Assembly: GCA_002189035.1 (NCBI GenBank)
Contig: NEEC01000025.1
Span: 248,001-312,000 of the forward strand
Reading direction: 5' to 3'
DNA from: Utricularia gibba
Lineage: Eukaryota > Streptophyta > Magnoliopsida > Lamiales > Lentibulariaceae
Length of the DNA: 64,000 nt
The notes beneath the pieces were generated by a model that ran no database searches, was not told where the DNA came from, and saw only the letters and a list, made by a program, of their open reading frames with translations. Position numbers and translations under genes: made by a program. Below, in pieces: positions 1 to 10,900 of this stretch (positions are counted from its first letter, which is position 1; the number at the start of each line of letters is the position of its first letter).

Positions 1-22
1 CGAGTTGCGATTCGTCAGCCAT
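1..22 (-). CDS. Possible N-terminus of a gene running off the left edge
   Basis: An ATG on the minus strand at 22-20 opens a frame reading MADESQL to the window edge. It lies head to head with the dUTPase gene, with about 380 bp between, which suits a divergent pair. Only seven codons are visible, so neither function nor reality can be settled. It could also be chance. Confidence 0.3.
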
Positions 23-400
23 TGATCCACAAAACGCGAAATTCCTTGAGCACACTGAAATGCGATTAACTCCTCGAGCGACCGTGGGCAGGGAGGTTCG
101 AGTGTAGGGCAAACAGCAGCATAAATCAGCAAATCGCAAGGGTAGGTAATTACGTGGCCCCCACCGGCTCACATTAGCACGTCCTGCGCACTGGACAGAG
201 CGTGGCTTCACTCTCCATCTTGTAATTACGCTTTTAGCCTTCAGACGGCGTCGGTTCAGTTCCGCCTGAATTTGGGCGCGGGAAAATTTCTCCATCGCCG
301 CTGATTTGCCGCTAAAACGTGAATGTTCGCTGCAAGTATAAGGGTTTTTCATCTTCCCTGCAGGGCTCATTTGCCTTTCTTGAAAGTTTCGACCTTGGCA
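23..400. other. Spacer upstream of the dUTPase gene
   Basis: There is no open frame of note here. The stretch would hold the dUTPase promoter and 5' leader, and perhaps the promoter of a divergent gene at the left edge. I see no clear TATA box. Confidence 0.4.
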
Positions 401-1270
401 ATGGAAGATGGCACCCAGTTGGTTTCTAGGGCGTCACAATGCCCAAATGGTAATCATTTTTGCTTAGTAGCGTAGCTTCTCTGGTTTTCATCGTTGCTGA
501 AGTGTAGAAAGTGTAGCATGGAATAAAAATGTCGACTCTCTCTTTCTTTCTCTATGTGTGTATATAGGGGCAGAAGCACCCACTGGTGATGCTGATGAAA
601 TCAAGGAACCTCCCAGTAAAATTCAGAAGCTCCATCAACAATTTTTTCGGGTCAAAAAGCTCTCCGAGAACGCCATTTTGCCGTCAAGGGGTTCCCCTCT
701 TGCTGCTGGATATGACCTTTACAGGTACATGTAGTTCAAGTAAATGGATAAAAAACTTATCTTCACTGTAAATGGGCTCCATTCCTTAAAGCAAAAGAGA
801 AAAGGGAAAACCCCAGTGCTGGATTATAACCCTTTATTCTAACTTCCAGTGCAGCTGACACCATCGTCCCCGCCCGAGGCAAGGCCCTGGTACCCACTGA
901 TCTGAGCATCGCCATCCCTGAAGACACTTACGCCAGAGTTGGTAAATAATGCATAAAACCCTCTGCTCTTCCTCTGGCTTATCTCATCTTATACATCCCT
1001 TTGGCAATGTTTTGGCTACCGGAAGCACCCCGGTCGGGCTTAGCATGGAAGCATTCGATCGACGTGGGCGCCGGTGTAATTGACGCCGACTACAGGGGGC
1101 CTGTTGGGGTGATTCTGTTCAACCATTCCGATACAGACTTCAACGTGAAGGCTGGTGACCGGGTCGCGCAGATGATCATTGAAAAGATTGTAACTCCTGA
1201 GATTCTGGAAGTGGATGATCTTGATGCAACTGTTAGGGGGGATGGAGGCTTCGGATCCACAGGCGTATAA
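401..1270 (+). CDS. DUT: Deoxyuridine 5'-triphosphate nucleotidohydrolase (dUTPase)
   Basis: This enzyme hydrolyses dUTP to dUMP and pyrophosphate, which keeps uracil out of DNA and supplies dUMP for thymidylate synthesis. Four exons join in frame at 401-449, 568-724, 850-941 and 1026-1270, giving 180 residues, a usual length for a plant trimeric dUTPase. Conserved motifs run in order: AAGYDLYS early, PRSGLAWK followed by [11 protein letters not shown], the RVAQMII strand, and the C-terminal glycine-rich [10 protein letters not shown] that closes over the nucleotide. All introns are GT-AG. The start at 401 is the first ATG that splices in frame to the conserved core; the short N-terminal extension is not conserved and shows no clear organelle signal. 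I see no damage. Confidence 0.93.
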
Positions 1271-4200
1271 CCAACCGGCTACTTGAATTTCACTTTGCTC
1301 TGTTCTTTTGTTGTCATGTGATGTGATCATCTCTGCACTGTAATCCGTGTGAAGTGGGCCTCATATGAGACGACTTCACTTCATAGTGTACTTGAACCCG
1401 TTTTGGCCCACGTTTCCGGCCCAAATTTATTCCCTCGTTCTGTCGAAGTTGGGCCCAAACCACACCAATGGGAGTGCAAAATTTCGTGTTTGTTAAATGG
1501 AATAAAAATTATTAAAATTGAAAGTTGATATTTCTAAGTTTTAGAGTATGTAAATCTCATTACCAAACACACTCTAAATGAATTTCAGTAACTTTAGGTT
1601 CGTCATCGTATTGACAAATATAGCATTGAGATTATTTCACTTTGTAGCTATAGTTGAATCAAGGTTGGATTTTCAATCCAATTCCAATTCAAACATCCTT
1701 ATTTTTAAAAGTGTATTTTAGAAAATTGGCTATATAATCTTTCTCTTTTATACACTACGATCAGAATTTTATAGATACGTAGGTTATTTTTCTCATACAT
1801 TCAAAAAACATTATCCATTTCTACAATGCATACTAAGGTATTATAATATGAATATGATGTATATTTGATAGTTGGTGTAGTCAACAAAATAAAATTACTA
1901 AACTCAAAACTACATCAAACTATCTCCCAAACATATTCTAAGTGGAAACTACTAAATACAACGAACTTTTGAAATCTTGAATTAGACCCTTTTTTTTCGA
2001 TTTGATTCAATAATTTTAATACTATTTTTATTATAAATTGAATATCATTCAAATTATTATAAAAATGAATCAATTCAAAATCATGAGATAAAAACCCGGT
2101 TTTAAAAACTGTACAGCAAAGTCTAGCCATGGAGGTCAACTATCACAATTCACAACTCCATTGAAGTTCTCTTATGAGGATGATCCAGCCCACTTGAGTT
2201 TCTACCACACTACAGTTGTAATTACTGAATATTTAAATGCATTATTACACAGTTGAAGAATTATTCCCAGGGGCAGGGTGCAGTTACTGCATTATTTTAT
2301 TTCAAATATATTGCAAAAAAAAGACGCATTATTGAATAATAATAATATATTAGTGCATTATGGCAATCATGGCCATGCCTCATTATTGAACTTGTTTAAT
2401 CACTAATCTCTCTTCCATATTGTTTTTGATATTACAGATGCAACGTATTAGATGAACATACGTAAAATTTAAATATATAAGAAACGAAAATTATATTATT
2501 TATTCTAATATATACAATTATTGTGGAATTTATCCAAGAGCTAACAACCACATGGATGGCATTGGATTATTGATAACCAGATTCGTAAATGATTCAACAC
2601 CGAATCGTTTTCTTTTCTTCGTGATATCGAGTTCAGTGGCGCACTTGCATGGTGCATATTCCCGACCACGTAGCTTGGGCGAGCGTCGAGCGAGTTCACG
2701 CACGTGGTGAAAAAAAGAAAAAACACGGAGGGAATTAGGAGAGTGACGTGTGATAAAAAAAAAATGGTCGAAGTCAAATCCTGCACATTATTGATGCTAT
2801 TTAAATAAACCACGTCCCATAATATGTCGTCATTAAACGTAAAATTCATTTTATTTATTTATTTAGTTTACTAATTATTGGAGGGGACCCTCGTCCCTCC
2901 ATCTTACGATTGTATGAAAAAAATAATCATCTATCCATCTTATAATGTTACTATTTTTATAAAGTCAAATTTTGATATGGACAGTTTACCTCCAAGTATG
3001 TACACGATGGCATAGTGTGTAGAGATACATTGGATATGATATTTTTTAATATTAAAATAAATAAAATATGATTTTATTTTATTTCCAACAAAAGAAATCC
3101 ACGTAAGAGAAAAGAAGTCTGGGCTTCCTTCTCTTGTAATAAATACAACAACTACCACACACTTGCCGGAAAATGTATTAATATATTGTATTTTTAATTT
3201 TTTTTAATTTTTAAACGCAGGCGTTGATTTCGATGGAGGCGTGTTTATTAAAACTCGGGTAAAAGGAAGAGCAGTTGTGTTCTCGAGTCTAATGCTATTT
3301 ATTGGAGGATAAAAGTCGTATAATATTATTAATTAACGAATAATTATGCAACTATTAATTAATAAATACAACAAACGTAGGACAATCTTTTTTCCACACC
3401 TAAGAGCACTTGGTGTCCCCCGGATACACTCATAATTACGAAAATGACCTTGCCTTAAACAATTTAAAATAAATGGATTAAATTCATTTTTCGATTTAAT
3501 GATATATCAAAATTTAGGGGGGGTTGCAATCCGGTATGTGTAGAAGCCACGACAGGCTAGGGTGTAGGCAACAGTGAAGCATACCTGCCGAGACACGTGG
3601 ACCAATCAGGAGCTTCACTGTACTTTTTCTTACCCGAACAGAAGGTTCCTTGTTTTGTTTTGGGAGTTTAGTATAAACACAGTGATTTCCGACAGCGACC
3701 GGGGGCCAGGACCCCCGCCAAGAACAGCGACGTGGAGTGTACTTCGTACGACGAAGACGAGAGAAACGACAAAAAAGCTCATGAGTGTGGAATTGAATCG
3801 CGATCTCTTAATCTATTCACACTATGCAAATGGTATTATGACGTTTTCGAGGTACTTTAATTTTGATACGATCACAAAAAGTATCTGCAATACTAACACT
3901 CTGTATGGATCGTATGCATTGTGTCGTCTTTTATTAGTGATAATTAAAATAATTAAATATATAAAATTTTTAAAAATTTAATTAAAAATTTATTATATAT
4001 TTGAATATAAAGTATGTTCATTCCATCCAGATACAAACATCAAACGGATGTTTTAATGTTGGGTTGAACTTATCATATAGTTTACTAATTATATTTTTGC
4101 GCTGAACTATTTTTATGATGCGGTTTGTAAGCATATTATGAAAAATAAAAATAACTATTTTAAATTAATTTTTGAAAATAAAATTTTATTTTATTTCGTA

Positions 4201-4300
4201 ACAAAACTATTTATATAGTGTTTTATAGGTGATAACCCAAACTTGATTTTAAATTAAATTGGAAATTAGAAAATCTTCCACGGCCTAATTATTGAACCAT
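1271..4300. other. AT-rich intergenic region upstream of HKT
   Basis: About 3 kb with no convincing gene. The short open frames here are AT-rich and look like chance. The first part should hold the dUTPase 3' UTR. A single ABRE-like GACACGTGGAC lies around 3593-3603 and may belong to distal HKT regulation. No tRNA or complete transposon was recognised. Confidence 0.5.
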
Positions 4301-4307
4301 GAGGTGG

Positions 4308-4330
4308 CCACGTCACTTTGTTTGACGTGG
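4308..4330. promoter_or_regulatory. Inverted pair of ACGT (bZIP) boxes in the HKT promoter
   Basis: CCACGTCA at 4308-4315 and TGACGTGG at 4323-4330 form a perfect 8-bp inverted repeat with a 7-bp spacer. Both halves carry the ACGT core bound by plant bZIP factors of the ABF/AREB and TGA type. The pair lies about 75 bp upstream of the TATA box, a normal position for ABA or stress response elements. Confidence 0.6.
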
Positions 4331-4402
4331 AGATTTACTAGTAATTTTTTTTTTCTTGTTATTAATCCCATTTTTATATTGCATTTTTATTACCCGAGAT
4401 GC

Positions 4403-4412
4403 CCTATATATA
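4403..4412 (+). promoter_or_regulatory. TATA box of the HKT gene
   Basis: CCTATATATA lies about 50 bp upstream of the HKT start codon. A transcription start some 30 bp downstream would leave a 5' leader of only about 20 bases. Confidence 0.6.
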
Positions 4413-4452
4413 CCCCATTCGCCCTCGCTCCTCATTTCTGGGAGAAGCACAA

Positions 4453-6292
4453 ATGGCGCGGGGACTGGAAAGCGGTGAAGTCTGCTGGAGTTCCCCGTTG
4501 CTTTTCTTCCACAGCTTATGCCTCACTGTTCGGAAAAGAATCAACTCTTTTATCGCGTACATCCTCTACTTCTCCAGCCTCTCAGTCATCGGATTCGGGT
4601 TGCTGCGAGCTCTCAAGCCACGGACTCCCCAGCCGATCGGAGATCTCCGGATCTTCTTCACGGCTGTCTCCGCCGCCACGGTTTCGAGCATGTCGGTCGT
4701 CAACATGGAGGACTTTTCGGATTCTCAGCTTCTCGTTATGACGGTGTTGATGTTCTTAGGGGGAGAGGTTTTCCTTTCTATGGTTTCCCTTTATCTATCC
4801 AAGTCCAGAAGCATGAAGGCGAGAGGCGGCAGCCTGGCCAGGATCTCGGCTGCGAACTTGCCGGAGATAATCGAGATGAGGGCGGTGAATGATTCTGAGC
4901 GACAGTGTTCGGATTCCGGTGATAAGAAGAACCCGGTTCTCCGGCAGGAATCAATAAAGTTCCTTGTTCACGTGATCGCTGGTTACCTCCTGGGGATCCT
5001 GGTCCTCGGAGTTGCAGGCGTGGGAATCTACCTGGCTACCATTCCATCAGCAATGAACATACTGAGAACAAAACGACTCAAGCCATTCACCTTCGTGCTC
5101 TTCTCCATCGTCTCCACTTTCACCAACTGCGGATTCATTCCGACGAACGAAAACATGATGGTTTTCAGTAAGAACACCGGGCTACTGTGGATTCTAACAC
5201 CCCAGATCCTGCTCGGGAACACTCTGTTCCCCCTGCTCTACGGCTCCTCGTATGGATCCTCGGTAAAAAGGTGAAAAAGGCCGAATCCCAGTACTTATTA
5301 AGCCACGAATCAGAGCCGGTGTACTCTAGTCTGCTTCCCAAGCTCCACTCCTACCTCCTGACCGCAACAGTTTTCGTCTTCATCCTCACCGGAACCATCC
5401 TCTTCTGCGCCCTGGACTGGAACTCCCCCGCTGCTTCCGGCTTAAACAGCTACCAGAAATTCGCCGGCATCGTGTTCCAGTCCACCAACGCCAGACACGC
5501 CGGCGAGAGCGTGTTCAACATCGCCGCCCTCGCCCCGGCCCTCCTCGCTTTCTACGTCGTCATGATGTTAGTTCCACCATTCTTTGACCATGTCGGCCCG
5601 GGCCAGCCATCACTTTTCAACGCTATTTTACCTCTTCCTCCCGTAACGCATTTCCCTCTGCAGGTATTTACCGCGGTACACCACGTATCTTCCCATCGGG
5701 TTAAGGAGACAAGAAGGTGAAAAAAAGTTACCCGAAGACGGTCCACGTAAGCAGGGATGGGTGAAAAACCTGGTGTTTTCACCGCTGTCATATTTGGCCA
5801 TCTTCGTGATTCTGCTCTCCATCACCGAAGGGAACAGCATCCAGAACGACCCCGTCAACTTCAGCCTCCTCAACATCGTACTCGAAGTCGTGAGGTAATT
5901 TTTTTTAACCGCGCTCACAGCATTATTCAAATTTTTGACCGCAGTAAAACCCATTGACCACCAACTCCAACCCAAAGTAAAAGCAGTTTGATTTTTTTTA
6001 TTCATTAAAAAATATACATATATATTGTACGGCCGGTAGGTCTTCTTCTCGAGGACTGCACTAAAAAAACTCCAACCTTTGACCTTGAAGCTCGTACGGC
6101 AACGTTGGGCTCACGACGGGTTACAGTTGCGGGCTGAAACCAGCACCCGACCCGACATGCGTGGACACGTGGTATGGACTGTCCGGAAGATTTAGCGCCG
6201 GGGGTAAAGTCGTCATTATGGTGGTGATGTTTGTCGGACGGTTGAAACAATTCAACGTGGACGGCGGGGCAGCATGGGACCTCCTCATGTAA
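4453..6292 (+). CDS. HKT1: Class I HKT sodium transporter, one base missing in exon 1
   Basis: HKT proteins are plasma-membrane Na+ transporters of the Trk/Ktr fold; class I members typically take Na+ out of the xylem. Three exons are seen: 4453-5566, 5664-5894 and 6091-6292. Four pore-loop segments are visible: VSSMSVVNMEDFS, STFTNCGFIPTNENM, QSTNARHAGESVFN and SSYGNVGLTTGYSC. Serine at the first filter position with glycine at the other three marks the Na+-selective class. The frame breaks at a run of five C at 5229-5233: upstream reads GNTLFP, and one base out of step reads PALRLLVWILGKK, as in other HKTs. The exons sum to 1,547 bases, one short of 516 codons. The rest is intact and splices well, so an assembly error or a very recent allele is likelier than an old pseudogene. 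The start at 4453 follows the TATA box closely; an upstream in-frame ATG at 4399 overlaps that box. Confidence 0.88.
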
Positions 6293-6673
6293 CGTTCCTA
6301 CATCGGATGACCTAACAATTTAGGCACCACACATGTAATGAGGTTTTGATAATGGTGTGTGTGTACATGTACATTACATGCTAATGCTCCCTAAATCTCG
6401 ATACGAACCGAGCTCATTTCACTATGAAATTCGATGGTTTGGATGAACGCACATTATAATCAAATCCATCTAATGGTGTGTGTGTACATGCACTCGATAC
6501 GTACGCTCTATTATAGTGACAGAGGTGGAGATACAATGAGACTAAAGAAGAATTTGAGAGTCTTCAACTATTGACCACCTTGATTGGAGCGTGTCTTGGA
6601 TCCTAAATTAGGATCCATCTGACGAAAATTTGTTTATAAAACTATCCATCTTTCATTTCTCTCATATGTTACG

Positions 6674-7215
6674 TGTTAAAATACACAATCCTATATCGGA
6701 AAATAAAAATGGAAAAATCAAGTATATAAAAAATTATGGATAACTAGTAATCGATTGAGCTTAATCTTTTCTATTGTGATTTATGTTTCTTGTGTACTTG
6801 AGTTTCACGTGTGTGTTCGCTCAATCCATCGGATCCTGAATTTTAACATGGTGTCAGAGCATTTGCCTTGCAGCACGGTTTGGGTGGCCAAGATGAGTTT
6901 CATATTGGTCTGAGATCCAGTTAAAAAAACAAGAAGATGTATTGAGCTTAAGACGATAAAAATTAGATCAACCTATGACCCGAGCACTAACTATAATCAC
7001 ACAAAAAAACAACAAGTTTTAACTAAGATCAAAGATCAGTTCGACTTGAGGGTGAGTGTTAAAATACATAATCTCACATCGGAAAATAAAAGTGGAATAT
7101 TCAAATATATAAGAAATTGCAGATCACTAGTAATCGGTTGGGTCTAATTTTTTTTATTGTGTAATTGGGTTTCATGTGTACGCTCGTCCAACCTATCGAA
7201 TCCTGAATTTCAACA
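6674..7215 (+). mobile_element. TRIM element (miniature LTR retrotransposon)
   Basis: Two related direct repeats, 6674-6848 and 7057-7215, both begin TGTTAAAATAC and end in CA. Right after the first lies TGGTGTCAGAGC (6849-6860), one base from the usual primer-binding site complementary to initiator methionine tRNA. The internal part is only about 208 bp and has no coding capacity, so the element fits the TRIM class and must have moved with enzymes from elsewhere. The repeats differ at many sites and the second lacks about 15 bases, so the insertion is old. No clear 5-bp target duplication remains. Confidence 0.75.
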
Positions 7216-7255
7216 ACATGATAGTAGTTTTCTTATATAATCATTTGACAGTAGA

Positions 7256-7434
7256 TATTTTTCAAAATCAACTTACCACAAGTTGGATTGGGAGCATATT
7301 TTTGAAGAATCATGGGCACCACATAGCAACCCAAAAGGATGGCGGTCACCGCCCAAAATGTACAACCACTGACTGCAGGATCCACCCGCTATCATGCTTT
7401 GTACGTCGGCCGGACTCCCGTCACTCGTTGCCAT
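7256..7434 (-). pseudogene. Coding-like remnant, unknown
   Basis: On the minus strand an ATG at 7434 opens MATSDGSPADVQSMIAGG. One frame over, the same strand then reads a hydrophobic run, FWAVTAILLGCYVVPMILQ, like a membrane helix. A small membrane protein gene broken by a frame change would explain both. The segment is GC-richer than its AT-rich surroundings, and a housekeeping-type promoter motif pair lies about 250 bp upstream. I do not recognise the family. Confidence 0.3.
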
Positions 7435-7680
7435 CTTTCCGGCCTACCGCCCCATGGCCACGTTGAGAAAGGTGAGTCACTTATTTTAAATTATTTTTTA
7501 ATTATATAATATTATTCATTTCAAATACCTAATATTTATCGTTTTACATTCTCTTGAATCTATACAATACGGTGCACCACACAATTGTGCTCTAGTTTCG
7601 TTGGCGAGTAGTTCACACCTTCCCGGACATTTATATGGGACGCGGGACCCGAAAAGCCCACCCATTTAATGTTACTCTTC

Positions 7681-7701
7681 GGCCCAAACCCATTTAGGGT
7701 T
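7681..7701 (-). promoter_or_regulatory. Site II element next to a telo-box
   Basis: GGCCCA (7681-7686) and TTAGGGTT (7694-7701, a telo-box on the minus strand) sit together. This combination is typical of promoters of plant ribosomal and mitochondrial protein genes. The only nearby candidate is the coding-like remnant at 7256-7434 on the minus strand. Confidence 0.4.
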
Positions 7702-7926
7702 CTAATTTTTTTTTTTGTTTATTAAATCACCTTTCTTTTTCATGGACATGGAAGTTGGTCTATTTCTTGAACTCCTCTGGGCAAGAAAAACCTCGCTGAT
7801 TGATACACAGAAAGAAGCTGCTTAGCCACGCTACAGGTGGTATCCATCATCTCTACACTTGATTTGTATATATATTCTTCAACTGCAGCAAGACTGTGCC
7901 GGCCGCGGCGCATCTCCGTGTTCCGA

Positions 7927-10900
7927 TCAGCTTACGCCGTTGTCTGAGCTGCTGCAAGCTTGGTTGGGCACGGCACTGGCTCCAAAATCACCATCCAAGC
8001 TCATCTGTTGGACTTCCTGAGGAGACAGGATCTTAATGCAACGAACACAGTTCACGAATTCCCTGCGCCACAGGCATTGATGATAATGATGGTGTGAGGG
8101 AATGGGAAGCACAGGAGGAGAAAAAGTTGCATTCTTGCAAGATCAGAAGGAACACGTACTCCCAAGGATCATCTCCGACCAGCAAGACATCGTTCTCATG
8201 GTCCACGTACACTAGCTTCCATCCTACTCTCTGCCGGTCCTCTAGTTGCCCCTCTATGCCGAATCTACGTGCTAAGTCTTGCTTCAGTTCATCGTATCCT
8301 GAGTACCGTGTGATGTCGATCGACCTTCCCACAGCTCCGCGTTTGTAGACCTATGAAGACATGGGAGTTGGGGGAGGCAAGCAAGTTAGCTCCTTTGACA
8401 TCATGGAACGTGTTTAGTGAAAAAAGTGCCAACCTTTGTGTATGTCCGCATCCGGCCACCCTGTTGAGGAACCCATGCACCTCTCGTCATGAAGCTACCG
8501 TCGCTCATGGTGGAATTCATGGAGTTGAATGTCAGACCTCCGAATGACTGGGAAGCCATGGATGATGTAAAATCTGCTTGGGGTTCCTTGGAGCCATCGT
8601 AGGACATCAGCATGCTTCCACTCGGCATGGTAGCAGAAAAGTCCTTGGATTCCATCATGTTTCGACCCATGGAATGATCTGGTAGTACAGGGAGTTCCAT
8701 CTGGTTCTCCATGTTAGATCCCAAGAGACCAATGTTTCTGGGATCACCATGGACTTCAATTTCCTGGCTTGCAGTTCTGAACAACGCAGGCTGAGAATTG
8801 AAAGATATGGAGTGGTTATTATGGGGCAGCTGACCATCATTCTGAGAAAGGACAGAAGTTGCTGAAGATGAACTATCCAGGTATTCTACTTGGGCGCAGG
8901 CAGGATTGGCATACATGTGTGAAGCCAGGAAATCCTGATTTCTGGGTGTATTCATTGCCGGCTTCTCCTCGGAGACGGTCGGAATCTCCTTTACTAGATT
9001 ACCATTCGGGAACATAGGCTCCTGTCCATTTGTGTTGAAAAGCATGACAGAACATGCTGCATTTGTGCCGTTGTTTGTGGATGGGGAATTTGAACATGAA
9101 GGTGCATCCTCAGTAACTGCAGAAGGGCCTCCACCAACAGCACCAGTCAACCTACTACTGCTTCCTGCTGAAACCTGATTGTTCATAGGATTTAAGCAAC
9201 TTTCCAGACATCCATGTGATTCAGAGAACATTCCTGATTGCTGCGGTTGCTGAGACTTGGCCTGGAGAGGCGGTTTGTCAAACGCAGCACCATTTTGAAT
9301 GTTACCTCTGGGCTTCTGCATGCTGGTTGTAGCTTGGGGAACATCCATTAAAGGGTTTTCAGAAACACACCGGCCAAAGCTCTGGGGGATATCCCTGAAC
9401 TTGGGGTGATCAACTATCTGTGTAAAAGAAGACTGAGCCACCCCAGCTTGCTGAGCTAGAAGTGAAGTCTGCTGGTGTTGAAGCTTCTGTAGAAGCTGAA
9501 TCTGCATTTGGTTATCAGGCATAAGAAGCTGATGACTCAAGATATCAGACGATGGCACGGACGGCAATAAACTTTGATTAGAGATCTGCTGCTGCAGAAG
9601 TGCGGTATTTTCAGACAAACTTCGCTGAAGTTGCTGATTCAGAAGAGATTGCTGTTGCTGAGGTAAAGCAACCGGAGGTTGTAGAGGTCCTTGTGACTGA
9701 GTAAATTGAGCCGAGACTTGGTTAACCGGCAACCTTGTCGACAAACCTTGACTAACAAAATTTTGCCTCGGAGGATGAGGATTCAGGTCACTCATCTGCT
9801 CCAAGGGAGACATCAACGAACCAGTGGCATTTAGAGAAGATGATGGCAGATTCTGAGAAGGGTCATCTGCTGGTAGATTCGGCCTCATTGCATTGCCTTG
9901 GAAGCCGGCGGCCTGCAGCATTTGTGTTGCCGGCAAGCCGAACTGACGAGAAATATCATTGCTTGCAAGATTTTGCATAACCGGACCAGGCAAGGGACTG
10001 ATAAACTTAGCAAGGGAAGAAGAATTCTGCTGCATGCTCATCCATTGAGCTAGGCTCAGACCAGGCAATGGTTGTGGACCTTTAAAACCGAGATCGTCCC
10101 CCGCCCAAGGCATTGTCCTCCTGAATAGTACATCTGGATCAGAGTAATCATCATCTGCAAGAAGAAACATGTGTTTTTAGGGAAGGTGTTGAAATTCTTG
10201 ATCCATTTGTTCCAACAAACAGAATCTCAGAAAGTGTAGTCTGCCAAGCTTGGATGCCGAGAGACAGCATATCTGCTCCGTGCACTAAGCATGGACTAAA
10301 ACAAAAGTTCCTCCTTTACAAAACAATGATCAACAAGAAAGGCGAATTATTCGGAAGTGTATGCTACTATACGCTTTTCAGGAGCATCAAACTTCTCAAA
10401 TATCAAACATCATGTTCTATGAAACTATCACAACAAGACAAACACCTACTTCCATGTGCTGTGTACCTGGCATTCCTGGCTGTCTGGGACGTTTGGGACG
10501 GAGAAAGGGAGGTGTTGGCCAGATGAAAAATGGTGAAGTTACAGGCTCAATCTCCCAAACAGACACACGGTTGCGCTTTTCGCCTGCAGTTGACTCATCC
10601 CAACCAACCTATGAAATACATGTGTACCGTTATCTGAGCTTGTTGATCATGGATTGCAGAAGGGTTGATCAGTGATACCTGCAAGTTACGCCATTGGGAG
10701 TTCTTCCATCGAACCGGATCCAAGTCGCTGATCCCAGTTATAGTACCCATGTATCTGCCATGGATGGAGCATTTAGCGTTTAAAACAAAACGTTGTTGAT
10801 GAGGAAAAAACAATGGGAAACACTATCCTCACCTTCTTGTTCCAGATTCTTCAGTTTCAAACATCATCCGGAAGCGCATACCAAGTGAAATTTGGTTGCT

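Noticed and set aside
3574-3981. 135-residue open frame upstream of HKT
   Set aside because: No family resemblance and an AT-rich tail that looks like chance; it overlaps promoter-type sequence and has no splice or leader support.
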